NCBI GenBank assembly: GCA_016288795.1
Contig: JAEELI010000012.1
Location: 1-64,000 of the forward strand
Direction of reading: 5' to 3'
DNA: 64,000 nucleotides
DNA from: Caryophanales bacterium
GTDB lineage: Bacteria > Bacillota_I > Bacilli_A > RF39 > UBA660
In this document: positions 52,793 to 62,496 of the stretch, in pieces
Layout of the letters: each line of letters opens with the position of its first letter
How positions within the stretch are numbered: the stretch's first letter is position 1
Notes under the pieces: model-generated
What the model saw: only the letters and a program-made list of their open reading frames with translations
Told to the model about the DNA's origin: nothing
The model's database searches: none
Program-made: the position numbers and the translations under genes

Positions 52793-54327
52793 TATTTATC
52801 CTCGATTCTTTGGAATAAGACTTTAGCTTCGCCAACATTTAAACTATTGTAATATCCAAATTTATCTAATGAATCATAATCTCTATACTTTGTATTAATT
52901 ATTTCAAATATATTATTAGCAGTTTCTGGTAAAAAAGCTTGTAATAAAACTGTTCCAAATCTTATTGATTCAATTAAATTATATAAAACTGTTGATAATC
53001 TTTCTTTTTTACTTTCATCTTTAGCTAATATCCATGGTGTTGTTTCGTCAATATATTTATTACATCTACTATATAATTCAAATATTTTATCAATAGCGTC
53101 AGCTACTCTAAGATTATTCATTTTTTCCTCAACAACACTTGGCAAATCTATTGCCATAGTAACTAATTCATCATCAATTTCTTCTTTAGAATCATAATTA
53201 ATTACTACACCATCAAAATATTTATTAATCATACCTATTGTTCTATTAACTAAGTTTCCTAAATTGTTAGCTAGATAATTATTAATACTATCTATAAACA
53301 ATTCTTTAGTCCATGTTCCATCACTTGAATAAGGCATTTCGTGCTCTAAATAGAATCTAACTGCATCTATACCATATTCTTTTACAAGATCATCAGCATA
53401 AACAATATTACCTTTACTTTTACTCATCTTATCACTGCCAAATAATAACCATGGATGGCCAAATATTTTTTTAGGTAATGGTTCTCCTAATGCATGAAGC
53501 ATTATAGGCCAATATATAGTATGAAATCTAAGTATATCTTTACCAATTAGATGAATATCACATGGCCAATATTTATTATATTCCTTAGAACTTTGGCCAT
53601 CTACTTGATAACCTAAGAAAGTAATGTAATTAGATAGGGCATCTATCCATACATAAATAACATGATTAGTATTAAATGTAACTGGAATACCCCATTTAAA
53701 ACTTGTTCTAGATACACATAAATCTTGTAAACCAGGGAGAATAAAGTTATTCATAATTTCATTTTTTCTTGATTCCGGTTCAATAAATCCTGGATTATCA
53801 TTTATATAGTCTTTTAACCATTCAGAGTATTTACTCATTTTAAAGAAATAAGCCTCTTCCTTAGCTTCGTGAACCTTTCCATTACAATCAGGACAATTTC
53901 CATCAACTAATTGGGATTCAGTCCAAAAAGATTCACAAGCAGAACAGTATAAACCTTTATATTCACCTAGATATATATCTCCTTTATCATATAACTTTTT
54001 GAAAATATCTTGAACTACTTTTTCATGTTTTTTATCTGTTGTTCTAACAAATTTATCATAACTAACATTCATTATATCCCAGATACTTTTTATTTCATTA
54101 GCTATATTATCCACATATTCTTGTGGTGACATATTATTATCTTTAGCTTTATTCTCAATTTTTTCTCCATGTTCATCTGTTCCTGTTTGAAAATATACAT
54201 CATATCCTTGTAATCTTTTATATCGCGCAATAGCGTCTGCTAAGACTGCTTCGTACGTATTACCTATATGAGGCTTAGAAGAGGTGTAAGCTATTGCTGT
54301 AGATATATAAAACTTTTCCTTTTTCAT
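52792..54327 (-). CDS. metG: Methionyl-tRNA synthetase
   Basis: 511 residues. AIAYTSSKPHIGNTYEAVLA is the HIGH region, SDKMSKSKGN the KMSKS loop, and CSACESFWTESQLVDGNC with PDC the zinc knuckle. The C-terminal tRNA-binding (Arc1p/EMAP) domain of longer MetRS is absent, so this is the short form. RBS AAGGAGGAATTATTT. Second gene of dut-metG-tatD under a T-box leader. Confidence 0.97.
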   Translation of the reverse strand: MKKEKFYISTAIAYTSSKPHIGNTYEAVLADAIARYKRLQGYDVYFQTGTDEHGEKIENKAKDNNMSPQEYVDNIANEIKSIWDIMNVSYDKFVRTTDKKHEKVVQDIFKKLYDKGDIYLGEYKGLYCSACESFWTESQLVDGNCPDCNGKVHEAKEEAYFFKMSKYSEWLKDYINDNPGFIEPESRKNEIMNNFILPGLQDLCVSRTSFKWGIPVTFNTNHVIYVWIDALSNYITFLGYQVDGQSSKEYNKYWPCDIHLIGKDILRFHTIYWPIMLHALGEPLPKKIFGHPWLLFGSDKMSKSKGNIVYADDLVKEYGIDAVRFYLEHEMPYSSDGTWTKELFIDSINNYLANNLGNLVNRTIGMINKYFDGVVINYDSKEEIDDELVTMAIDLPSVVEEKMNNLRVADAIDKIFELYSRCNKYIDETTPWILAKDESKKERLSTVLYNLIESIRFGTVLLQAFLPETANNIFEIINTKYRDYDSLDKFGYYNSLNVGEAKVLFQRIEDK

Positions 54328-54340
54328 AAATAATTCCTCC

Positions 54341-54820
54341 TTATTTTCCAGTGGAACCTATTCCACCATTTCTTTCTTTTATAATTTCTTTTTCATTATC
54401 TACTACTAAATAATTAACAAATATGCCTTGGGCAATTTTATCGCCTTTGTTAATTATTAAATCTTCATCTCCTAGATTAATTAATCTTATTTTAAAGTGT
54501 CCTTCATTATCCGGATTATTATAATAATCTTTATCAATAATGCCAACACTGTTGACTAGTGTAGTGTTATATTTATATCCGAATGAACTGCGACTATAAA
54601 TAGTCAAAACTTCATTATCATTCATATTAACTTTAAGTCCTGTTCCGAAGGTCTCGGCCACACCTTTTTTTAGCACTTTATCTTCTATGCTTTTAATATC
54701 ATATCCTGCACTATACTTAGTAGATCTTCTAGGAATTTCAATACTATTATACAAATCTAAGTCATCACCAATATCTTTTTTAAATTGTTCATAGCTAATC
54801 TTTTCAAAATATCTACTCAT
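54341..54820 (-). CDS. dut: dUTP diphosphatase (trimeric dUTPase)
   Basis: 159 residues. Motif 1 KYSAGYDIKS, motif 2 YSRSSFGYKYNT, motif 3 VNSVGIIDKDYYN, motif 4 GDKIAQGIFV and motif 5 ERNGGIGSTGK are all seen. It hydrolyses dUTP to dUMP and PPi, and so limits uracil in DNA (compare ung at the left end). First gene after the T-box. Confidence 0.94.
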   Translation of the reverse strand: MSRYFEKISYEQFKKDIGDDLDLYNSIEIPRRSTKYSAGYDIKSIEDKVLKKGVAETFGTGLKVNMNDNEVLTIYSRSSFGYKYNTTLVNSVGIIDKDYYNNPDNEGHFKIRLINLGDEDLIINKGDKIAQGIFVNYLVVDNEKEIIKERNGGIGSTGK

Positions 54821-54832
54821 TTTTCCTCCTAA

Positions 54833-55032
54833 ATAAAAAAATCCATAAACTAAAGGACGAGAGAACCCGCGGTACCACCTTAATTTATGAATTTATCATA
54901 CACTTTTATCTTTATCGCAGATATGCGCTTTAACTCCTAAGTTCATACCAAATTAGTTTTGTTATTAGTTTCCATCAACCACTAACTTTCTTTAAACATT
55001 CCTAATTCTAACACTTATTCCTCGTTAACTAG
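54833..55032 (-). ncRNA. T-box leader controlling dut-metG-tatD, probably Met-specific
   Basis: The minus strand carries the T-box core AAGGTGGTACCGCGGGTTC (complement at 54862-54880), then a terminator pairing CATAAATTAA with TTAGTTTATG and seven T residues (54835-54841). Upstream a stem GCGCATATCTGCG and a stem I region are seen. A candidate specifier codon is ATG followed by A (54944-54946), which agrees with metG downstream. Uncharged tRNA would stabilise the antiterminator. Confidence 0.85.
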
Positions 55033-55036
55033 GTTT

Positions 55037-55065
55037 AGTTTAGCATACATTTAATTAGGACGCAA
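55037..55065 (-). promoter_or_regulatory. Promoter of the T-box operon
   Basis: Minus-strand TTGCGT (55060-55065) and TAAACT (55037-55042), spacer 17. The -35 lies inside the end of spoVT. Confidence 0.5.
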
Positions 55066-55561
55066 TATCTATTTTTTGAACTAATAGTTTTTGAATTATT
55101 TTAGCATATTTAATATCATCTTCATGATACTTATTGTTGCATATCATAACTAATCCCGAAGAGTCTTCCGTAGTAATAATGGGTATAATTGTCCAAAAAC
55201 AATCAATATTATAATATGTTTCTTTTACTTTACTTTGATAAGACTCCCTACCATCTATTAATTCTTTGTGTTTTGATGTAAGTTCTCCGTTATCAATATT
55301 CTTTGTTGAAACAATGATTCTTTCCCTATCACTTATAACAACATCAACTTCAAATACATCTTTTATAATTAAACATAGTTTTTCACTAAAAGGCTTGTAA
55401 TTATCTAACTGAGAAAACTTATCAATAATAATTTTATTATCTTCAACAAATATTTCTAAATTGTCTCCTTCTCTTATTCCTAGATTATATCTAATTTCTT
55501 TAGGAACAACAATTCTACCTAATTCGTCTATTTTTCTAGTAATACCACTTTTTTTCAACAC
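55055..55561 (-). CDS. spoVT: Stage V sporulation protein T
   Basis: 168 residues. An AbrB-type swapped-hairpin DNA-binding domain (SGITRKIDELGRIVVPKEIR, YNLGIREGDNLEIF) is followed by a GAF-like domain (ICNNKYHEDDIKYAKI near the end). SpoVT is a forespore regulator. The start is GTG with GGAG 6 bases upstream. It follows mfd as in Bacillus. Confidence 0.95.
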   Translation of the reverse strand: MLKKSGITRKIDELGRIVVPKEIRYNLGIREGDNLEIFVEDNKIIIDKFSQLDNYKPFSEKLCLIIKDVFEVDVVISDRERIIVSTKNIDNGELTSKHKELIDGRESYQSKVKETYYNIDCFWTIIPIITTEDSSGLVMICNNKYHEDDIKYAKIIQKLLVQKIDIAS

Positions 55562-55609
55562 TACTCACTCCATTCTTTAATAGTGTGAATAGTTTTTCCT
55601 TTATTATAC

Positions 55610-58600
55610 TTAATTGTCCTTGATACTAATCAGTAATTGAACTAAGTAATATATATAGTGTCTTTCTAAATTTTTATAGAATAGAGTTATTATTATATTT
55701 TTATGAATATATTGAATATTGAATTTAGAACTAATACTCATAGTTTCAAACAATAACTTATCACCTTTTATGTTATTAGATAATTCCTCTGGAAGAACTA
55801 TTTCTACCGTTCTATCAGTCTTTTTAATTCTAGTTATATTTAGTTCTTTAGCTAAGTAACTAAAATATTCTTCATACATGTATATTTCCAATGTTTCACT
55901 AATAGGGCCAAATCTATCTACTAACTCTTCTTTAACATTTCTTAATTTTTCTAATGAATCTATTTCATTTATTTTTTGATGAATTTCTATTTTAATATCT
56001 TCATCTGATACATAGTTATCATCTATATGAGTTTCTACCTCAATTGGACTAGTTCCTTCTTCTTCATCACTTTCGACATATTCGCCTTTAGCTTTTTTTA
56101 GTTCATCTTCAACCATTTTCATATATAGTGAAATTCCTACAGAATCAACAAAACCTGCTTGATCACTACCAAAGATATCACCTGAACCACGTAAGGACAA
56201 ATCGCGCATAGCTATTTTGTAACCTGATCCTAATTCAGTAAATTCCTTAATTGTTTGCAATCTTTTTACCGCGATGTCATTTAACATTTTCTTATTATCA
56301 TAAAGAAGATATGCGTAAGCAATTCTATTACTACGGCCAACTCTTCCTCTAATTTGATATAATTGGCCTAACCCAAAATGATCGGCATTATACACAATTA
56401 AAGTGTTGGCATTAGCAATGTCTATACCATTTTCAATAATTGTTGTGCATATTAAAATATCAAATTTATAATCAACAAAATCTTCCATTATTGTCTCTAA
56501 TTTTTCTTTCGTCATTTTGCCATGGGCGTAAGCAATTCTTGCTTCAGGAACTAATTTTTGGATTTTATCGACAATTGTATCTAAAGTTTCTATTTTATTA
56601 TAAAGAATAAATATTTGACCATGACGAGATAGTTCTTTATAAATAACATCTTTTACTAATAAATCATTTTCATTAACAACATAAGTTTGAACTGGATATC
56701 TATTTACTGGAGCTGAGTCTATAATAGATAAATCTCTTAAACCGGATAGAGCCATTTTTAATGTTCTTGGAATTGGAGTTGCAGATAAAGTTAAGACATT
56801 AACATCATTTTTTAATTCTTTTATTTTTTCTTTGTGTTGAACGCCAAAACGTTGTTCTTCATCAACTATTAAAAGACCTAATTTAGATGGTTTAATATCA
56901 TTGCTTAAAATTCTATGTGTTCCCACTAAAATATCTATTGTTCCCTTTTCTAATTTACTTAATATTTCTTTTTCTTCTTTTGCTGTAGTAAATCTATTTA
57001 ATAATCTTATCTCTACAGGAATATCTTTAAATCTTTCTTTTAAAACGTTGTATTGTTGCTTAGATAAGATAGTTGTAGGACATAAATACATAACTTGTTT
57101 ATTATTTAAGACTGTTTTAAAGATACCTCTCATAGCAACTTCGGTTTTACCAAAACCAACATCACCACATAGTAATCTATCCATTGGAACAGATGATTTT
57201 AAATCATTATTTATTTCCTCGATTGCTTTGGTTTGATCCCTTGTTTCTTCGTAAGGGAAAGCTGAAGCAAACAAGGCTTCTTCTGGATAATCTTTATATG
57301 CTGGGCCTTTAATACTTGCTCTTTTTGAATATAATGCAAGCAATTCTTGAGAAATGTCTTTAGCCTTAGACTTAATATAAGTTTTGGTTTTAGCCCAACT
57401 GGTAGAATTTAACTTATTTAATTTTGGTTTAACTCCATCTTTATCTGAATATTTGTAAATATTATTTATTTTTTCTACCGGAACATATATTTTATCATTA
57501 CCATCATAAAGTAGTTGAATATAGTCTTTTTTTAATCCATCTTTTGTTAGTGAAACAAGACCATTATATATTCCAATTCCGTGGTTAATATGAACTACAT
57601 AGTCCCCTTTAATTAAATCATTATAACTCTTTATTTTTTTACCAATTCTTAAATTATTTTTATAAAGTGTTTGAGTTGGAACATGAACTCCTATATCATT
57701 TTCACCAATACAAACAATGTTATTGAATATAAATCCTTTAGTAATAGCTCTTTTAATAATATTTGCACTAGGAAGTAATGATTTAATCTTTTTTATTTGT
57801 TTATCTTTATTTAGAAAGAAATATATTTCTTTATTCTCTTTTTTCCACTTGCTATAAGTATCTTTTAGTAATTCAAAATTTTCATTAAATCCATTTAACT
57901 CACCAGAAATAAAATCGGTTGGATTATTTATGGTATCGATAAATAACTCATATCGAGGATGTATTTCTTCAATATTAAACATGTATTTTTCATTTTTATT
58001 ATTGGATTCATTATATGACATTATTTCTTCGTGTAGCTTTTTATATGCTATATTTATTTGATCTTTATTGTAAAAAACCACTATTCCATTATTTGTCCAA
58101 TCATATAAAGAGTTTTTATCTGATGTTGCTATTTCTTGAAAATTCTTTATTGTTATCTTTTTTATCTCTTCTACAGTTCTTTGGGTATTTTCATCAAAAT
58201 ATCTGATTGTTTCAATTGTATTTCCAAATAATTCTAATCTAATTGGGTGATCTTCATTTATCGGAAATATATCGATAATATATCCACGCACAGAGTATTC
58301 TCCAGTTGAAGTAACTAGTGATTCTCTTTTATAACCAAAGTCATCTAATTTAGATATTAATTCATCTCGATTAATTGTAGAGTTTTTACTCAACTCTATT
58401 GTGTTTTCAACACTCTTGCTTGGTAAATATTTTAAATATCCCATAAGATTTGTTATAATTACTAACTTTTCATCTTTTAATCTATCTAGGGTACTTATTC
58501 TTCCTAATTCGAACTCAGGTGATTTAGCAATTACCCTTGAGGTAATAAAATCATCCATAGGAAATAGGGAAACGTTATTCATATGAGGACTAATATAGTT

Positions 58601-58756
58601 ATATAATTTATTACTATCATACAAATTGCTAGTAACTAAAATTATATTCTTATTCTCTTTTTTAAATAATTCTTCAACGTAAAAGGAGATTAACTCATTA
58701 GTTAATCCGTATGTTACAGAACCATTTTTAAAATCAAAATATTTACTAAAATTCAT
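55610..58756 (-). CDS. mfd: Transcription-repair coupling factor
   Basis: 1048 residues; B. subtilis Mfd has about 1180. UvrB-like N-terminal domains (TGEYSVRGYIIDIFPINEDH), the RNA polymerase-binding domain (GDYVVHINHGIGIYNGLV), the translocase with LCGDVGFGKTEVAMRG and VDEEQRFGVQHKEKIKEL, and the TRCF C-terminal domain are all present. It frees stalled polymerase and recruits UvrA. Between pth and spoVT as in Bacillus (without fin). Confidence 0.97.
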   Translation of the reverse strand: MNFSKYFDFKNGSVTYGLTNELISFYVEELFKKENKNIILVTSNLYDSNKLYNYISPHMNNVSLFPMDDFITSRVIAKSPEFELGRISTLDRLKDEKLVIITNLMGYLKYLPSKSVENTIELSKNSTINRDELISKLDDFGYKRESLVTSTGEYSVRGYIIDIFPINEDHPIRLELFGNTIETIRYFDENTQRTVEEIKKITIKNFQEIATSDKNSLYDWTNNGIVVFYNKDQINIAYKKLHEEIMSYNESNNKNEKYMFNIEEIHPRYELFIDTINNPTDFISGELNGFNENFELLKDTYSKWKKENKEIYFFLNKDKQIKKIKSLLPSANIIKRAITKGFIFNNIVCIGENDIGVHVPTQTLYKNNLRIGKKIKSYNDLIKGDYVVHINHGIGIYNGLVSLTKDGLKKDYIQLLYDGNDKIYVPVEKINNIYKYSDKDGVKPKLNKLNSTSWAKTKTYIKSKAKDISQELLALYSKRASIKGPAYKDYPEEALFASAFPYEETRDQTKAIEEINNDLKSSVPMDRLLCGDVGFGKTEVAMRGIFKTVLNNKQVMYLCPTTILSKQQYNVLKERFKDIPVEIRLLNRFTTAKEEKEILSKLEKGTIDILVGTHRILSNDIKPSKLGLLIVDEEQRFGVQHKEKIKELKNDVNVLTLSATPIPRTLKMALSGLRDLSIIDSAPVNRYPVQTYVVNENDLLVKDVIYKELSRHGQIFILYNKIETLDTIVDKIQKLVPEARIAYAHGKMTKEKLETIMEDFVDYKFDILICTTIIENGIDIANANTLIVYNADHFGLGQLYQIRGRVGRSNRIAYAYLLYDNKKMLNDIAVKRLQTIKEFTELGSGYKIAMRDLSLRGSGDIFGSDQAGFVDSVGISLYMKMVEDELKKAKGEYVESDEEEGTSPIEVETHIDDNYVSDEDIKIEIHQKINEIDSLEKLRNVKEELVDRFGPISETLEIYMYEEYFSYLAKELNITRIKKTDRTVEIVLPEELSNNIKGDKLLFETMSISSKFNIQYIHKNIIITLFYKNLERHYIYYLVQLLISIKDN

Positions 58757-58763
58757 ATGACTC

Positions 58764-59315
58764 CTAGCGATTATTATAAGTAACCATTGTTTTTTCTATT
58801 CCCTCATTAATAAATGAATCTATAATTTCATTAAATACATCAAAATTTACCATTATTTCTTTTAATTCTTTTGATGAAAAAGAACTTAAAACATATTTAT
58901 CTGTTGGAATACATTCACTTTTTCCAATACCAATCTTTAATCTAGCAAATTCCATAGAATTTAGCTCACTTATGATTGATTTTATACCATTGTGACCACC
59001 AGACGAACTATTTTTCTTAATTTTATAACTTCCCACTGGTAAGTCTAAATCATCATGAATAATTAAAACATCCTCAATAGGAACTTTATAATATTTAATT
59101 AATTTTTTTACTGATAATCCCGAAAGATTCATATATGTTAGTGGTTTTGCAAAGATTATTTTTTCACCATTTTTTTCTTCAACATAAACATAAGCTTCAT
59201 GTTTTAATTTATATGAAACTTTACCTAAATAATTATCTATAACCATAAATCCTAAATTATGACGTGTTTTTTTATACTCACGTCCAGGATTACCTAATCC
59301 AACAATTAATTTCAT
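58764..59315 (-). CDS. pth: Peptidyl-tRNA hydrolase
   Basis: 183 residues: LIVGLGNPGREYKKTRHNLG with the catalytic His, KPLTYMNLSGLSV and IHDDLDLPVGSYKIKK, GGHNGIKSII. It recycles peptidyl-tRNA. Start overlaps the methyltransferase gene by ATGA. RBS AGGAGGAAAT. Confidence 0.97.
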   Translation of the reverse strand: MKLIVGLGNPGREYKKTRHNLGFMVIDNYLGKVSYKLKHEAYVYVEEKNGEKIIFAKPLTYMNLSGLSVKKLIKYYKVPIEDVLIIHDDLDLPVGSYKIKKNSSSGGHNGIKSIISELNSMEFARLKIGIGKSECIPTDKYVLSSFSSKELKEIMVNFDVFNEIIDSFINEGIEKTMVTYNNR

Positions 59316-60022
59316 ATTTCCTCCTTAAATAGATTTTGATATGTTTTTAATTCTTCTATTACAATTATATCATTCATTTTAATTCCCATTCTAGAGTCCT
59401 TAATACATTTTACCAATGCAATGGTGGGTTTTCTTATTTCTTTGGTCTTTATTAATTGAATTACTTTAACATTAAGACGATATTTGTTTCCCAAAATAAT
59501 AATTTCATCTAGTCTTTCAACACGATGAACTAAATAAAACTCTCCACCTGTTTGAAGATGGCTTGAAGCAATAGCAAATATTTCCTCTAAAGTAATAGCA
59601 ATTTCATGTCTTGCTATAGCCAAAGATTCGCTTTCATTTACATTACTATTTTCATTTACTCTAAAATATGGGGGATTGCATGTAATTATATCATATTTTT
59701 TATTAAAATGATTATCTATATTTTTTATAGAGTCATTCACTATATTGATATTATCCATATTATTATATTTTATAGACTTTAGGCCTAGATTATATATTAA
59801 ATCTTGAATTTCTATTGCGTCAATGTGAGCATTTGTTTTGGTTCTCAAAATCATAGGAATAACGGCATTGCCTGTGCATAAATCTAAAATATTCTTAGTT
59901 TTATTCTTAACGTTGACAAACTCAGCCAATAAAACTGAATCTAAAGAAAACTTAAAACTATCAGGAGATTGATATATTTTTAAGTTTTTATAATCGAATA
60001 AATCATTTAGAACTTCGTTCAT
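59312..60022 (-). CDS. tRNA1(Val) (adenine37-N6)-methyltransferase family (TrmN6/YabB)
   Basis: About 236 residues. A Rossmann-type SAM site (LDLCTGNAVIPMILRTKTN) and the N6-adenine methylase motif ITCNPPYFRVNE, with SLAIARHEIAITLEE after it. Close to B. subtilis YabB. I start at the ATG 60022 with GGAAAG upstream; a TTG 12 bases earlier is the alternative. It overlaps yaaT by 20 bases. Confidence 0.9.
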   Translation of the reverse strand: MNEVLNDLFDYKNLKIYQSPDSFKFSLDSVLLAEFVNVKNKTKNILDLCTGNAVIPMILRTKTNAHIDAIEIQDLIYNLGLKSIKYNNMDNINIVNDSIKNIDNHFNKKYDIITCNPPYFRVNENSNVNESESLAIARHEIAITLEEIFAIASSHLQTGGEFYLVHRVERLDEIIILGNKYRLNVKVIQLIKTKEIRKPTIALVKCIKDSRMGIKMNDIIVIEELKTYQNLFKEEI

Positions 60023-60791
60023 TAGGCTTTCCAAACTCTACCTCTTCTTTAATGCTGCCGACAATGGCCTTACATTTTCTATTTAATATATCGACGCTTA
60101 TAACTTTTCCTTCTCCACTGCTAGTTTTAATTGTATCTCCAATACTAGGCATACCTTTTGAACAGGCTACATAGTTTTCATCTTCATATTGTAAACAACA
60201 AAGAAGTCTTCCACATACTCCATTTATTTTTGAAGGATTTAGAGCAAGATTTTGATTTTTAGCCATATTCATAGATATGGCATCAATGTGATCTAGAAAT
60301 CTTGCACAGCATAATCTTTGCCCACATACACCTATTCCATCTACTTCTTTAGCTTTATCCCTTGCACCAACTTGCCTCAATTCTATTCTAGTTCGGTAAA
60401 TACTAGCTAATTTCTTGGCTAATTCTCGGAAATCTATTCTTTCATCAGCAACAAAACTAAACATTAATTGATTCTTATCAAATGTCCAATCGGCATTTAA
60501 AATATTCATATTCAATTCTAACTTTTTAGCAATTTCTTTGCATTTTTTTAAAGCTTCTATATTTTCTTTTTGAATTTTATGATAAGTCTTTTCGTCTTCC
60601 TTTGTAGCTAATCTGATGATAGATTTATAAATGTTATTCTTTGCATCTTCTTCAATTATTTTATTTATCTTTCCATATTGAAGACCTCTTTCAGTTTCAA
60701 CTATTACTTTATCATCAACACTATAATTATCCTCACCATTGAAATAGTAACCTTTACCATTTAATTTAAATATTACACTAAATACCTTCAT
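60003..60791 (-). CDS. yaaT: PSP1 domain protein YaaT (RicT)
   Basis: 262 residues: KFSVIF-type start, the PSP1 domain (VVETERGLQYGKINKIIEED), IELRQVGARDKAKEVDGIGV, then CGQRLCCARFLDHIDAISM and INGVCGRLLCCLQYE with Cys clusters that in B. subtilis RicT take part in iron-sulfur binding. It acts with YlbF and YmcA in mRNA processing and in sporulation phosphorelay control. It overlaps holB by 14 bases. Confidence 0.95.
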   Translation of the reverse strand: MKVFSVIFKLNGKGYYFNGEDNYSVDDKVIVETERGLQYGKINKIIEEDAKNNIYKSIIRLATKEDEKTYHKIQKENIEALKKCKEIAKKLELNMNILNADWTFDKNQLMFSFVADERIDFRELAKKLASIYRTRIELRQVGARDKAKEVDGIGVCGQRLCCARFLDHIDAISMNMAKNQNLALNPSKINGVCGRLLCCLQYEDENYVACSKGMPSIGDTIKTSSGEGKVISVDILNRKCKAIVGSIKEEVEFGKPNERSSK

Positions 60792-61644
60792 TATTTATTC
60801 CATCCATTTCTAATACAAATCTGTCCAATAGCAATTCTATATTAACGTTATAGTTTATTTGACCAAGTATTTTAATGATTAAATCAACCTTTCTTTTTAG
60901 TTTAGTTGGAGAATTGCTTTTTAAATAATTATAATTATTATACTTGTTTTCTATATTATAACAATTATTACAATAATTTTGATAAATATCTAATAATATT
61001 TTCAATATTATTTTTATATCTTCTCTTTCCATTTCACTAAAGTATTTTTTATTATAAAGAATTAATTCTTTTCTTTCTACTTCCAAATCATTCAAATAAT
61101 TTGACACAATCTCAATGAGTTCATCAAATTTATCCTTATCAATGTCTAAGTCCTCAAATAACTCGTTTTGGAATATTATGTCTATTTGCTGACACCTACT
61201 TTGAATTGTTGGCAAAACATTATCCAAATGATTAGTAATAAAGAATCCTATAACATTATCTGAAGGCTCCTCTAAAAATTTTAATATTGTATTGGCAGAT
61301 TCCTTATTCATTTTTTCACATTGATTAATAATGTAAATATTTTTGTTTGTTATTTGAGATGATTTTGAAAAAATATTTCTTAATTCCAAAACTTGATTCT
61401 TTTTTATAAGTGCCCCATCAGGATTTATTATTTTTAAACTTGGAAGAGCATTAATATCTATTAAATGACATAAAGAACATTTATTGCATTTTTCTGAATA
61501 CTCATCATCACAAAAAAGGTTCTTTATAACATTTAAAAGAACTTCCATACATTTTTGATTATTATTTGTGGATATTAAATAAGCATGTGCTAATCTATCC
61601 TCATGGTAATAATCAATCAATTTTTCTAATTCAGTTTTATTAAT
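60778..61644 (-). CDS. holB: DNA polymerase III delta' subunit, possible ATT start
   Basis: 280-288 residues. AHAYLISTNNNQKCMEVLL near the start, the zinc module CDDEYSEKCNKCSLC, IYIINQCEKMNKESANTILK and FLEEPSDNVIGFFITNHLDN followed by IQSRCQQ are those of HolB. The Walker A GxxGxGK is degenerate (STNNNQK), as usual for delta'. The only AGGAGG (61650-61655) is 5 bases before an in-frame ATT at 61644; the in-frame TTG at 61620 has no ribosome site. I therefore annotate ATT as the likely start (lower certainty for the start than for the gene). Confidence 0.88.
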   Translation of the reverse strand: MNKTELEKLIDYYHEDRLAHAYLISTNNNQKCMEVLLNVIKNLFCDDEYSEKCNKCSLCHLIDINALPSLKIINPDGALIKKNQVLELRNIFSKSSQITNKNIYIINQCEKMNKESANTILKFLEEPSDNVIGFFITNHLDNVLPTIQSRCQQIDIIFQNELFEDLDIDKDKFDELIEIVSNYLNDLEVERKELILYNKKYFSEMEREDIKIILKILLDIYQNYCNNCYNIENKYNNYNYLKSNSPTKLKRKVDLIIKILGQINYNVNIELLLDRFVLEMDGINNEGI

Positions 61645-61653
61645 AATTTCCTC

Positions 61654-61839
61654 CTATTTTATTAGAAAGAAAATCGCAAATAATGATAATAAACCAGGAA
61701 CCCCTAAGATAGACGTTATTCCAATCGTGATCATATTAATTGGAAAATATATTCCAGTAAATCTTAACCCAACATTTATTCCATATATTATTCCAAAAGC
61801 AAACACGATTTTTCTTATTATTATTCCAATTTTTTTCAA
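61654..61839 (-). CDS. bofA: Pro-sigma-K processing inhibitor BofA
   Basis: 61 residues with two membrane helices: IRKIVFAFGIIYGINVGLRF, then INMITIGITSILGVPGLLSL and the end FAIFFLIK. The IGxxxxxGxPG-like ITSILGVPG is the conserved BofA motif. In B. subtilis (87 residues) it inhibits the SpoIVFB protease that releases sigma-K. The start is TTG with GGGTGATAA upstream. Between recR and holB as in Bacillus. Confidence 0.9.
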   Translation of the reverse strand: MKKIGIIIRKIVFAFGIIYGINVGLRFTGIYFPINMITIGITSILGVPGLLSLFAIFFLIK

Positions 61840-61891
61840 TTGTTATCACCCAATAAATAATATTAATTATTATTATATTTATTCTTGGTAA

Positions 61892-62494
61892 CTAGTCTGA
61901 TATCTTTTTACGATCTTCTAACGCTTTATCCAAAGTTATTATATCTAAATAGTCTATTTCTGCTCCGATTGGTATTCCATATGATAATCTAGATATGGTA
62001 ACTTTCTTATTTTCAAATATCTTTTTTATATACAGTGTTGTTGTCTCACCTTCAATTGAAGATTTCAAAGCTAAAATTATCTCCGGATTTTCTAATTTTT
62101 CCACTCTTTTAACTAAATTAGATATATTAATATCTTCTGGCCCAACACCATCCATTGGTGATATTAATCCATTCAGAACGTGATATACACCTTGGAAATT
62201 ACCAACTTTTTCAAAAGAAAATACACTCTTATAATCCTCAATGACACATATTAAATTATGATTTCTATTTTCATTTGCACATATTGAACAAATATCATTT
62301 TCTGTTAAATGTCCACATTCTGAACAAGGATGTAATTTTTCTTTTGCTAAAGTGATATTAATTGAAAAGTCGTTTATATCTTTTTCTGACATATCTAAAG
62401 TGGCTAAAGCCATTCTTTCAGCAGACTTTTCTCCTATACCAGGTAACTTCTTATAATAATCAATTAATTTTTGCAATAATTCAGGATATATCAT
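61892..62494 (-). CDS. recR: Recombination mediator RecR
   Basis: 200 residues: MIYPELLQKLIDYYKKLPGI, the HhH region KSAERMALATL, the zinc finger CSECGHLTENDICSIC and Toprim (CVIEDYKSVFSFEKVG, HVLNGLISPMDGVGPEDI). It helps load RecA with RecO. Two bases after ybaB. Confidence 0.97.
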   Translation of the reverse strand: MIYPELLQKLIDYYKKLPGIGEKSAERMALATLDMSEKDINDFSINITLAKEKLHPCSECGHLTENDICSICANENRNHNLICVIEDYKSVFSFEKVGNFQGVYHVLNGLISPMDGVGPEDINISNLVKRVEKLENPEIILALKSSIEGETTTLYIKKIFENKKVTISRLSYGIPIGAEIDYLDIITLDKALEDRKKISD

Positions 62495-62496
62495 AA

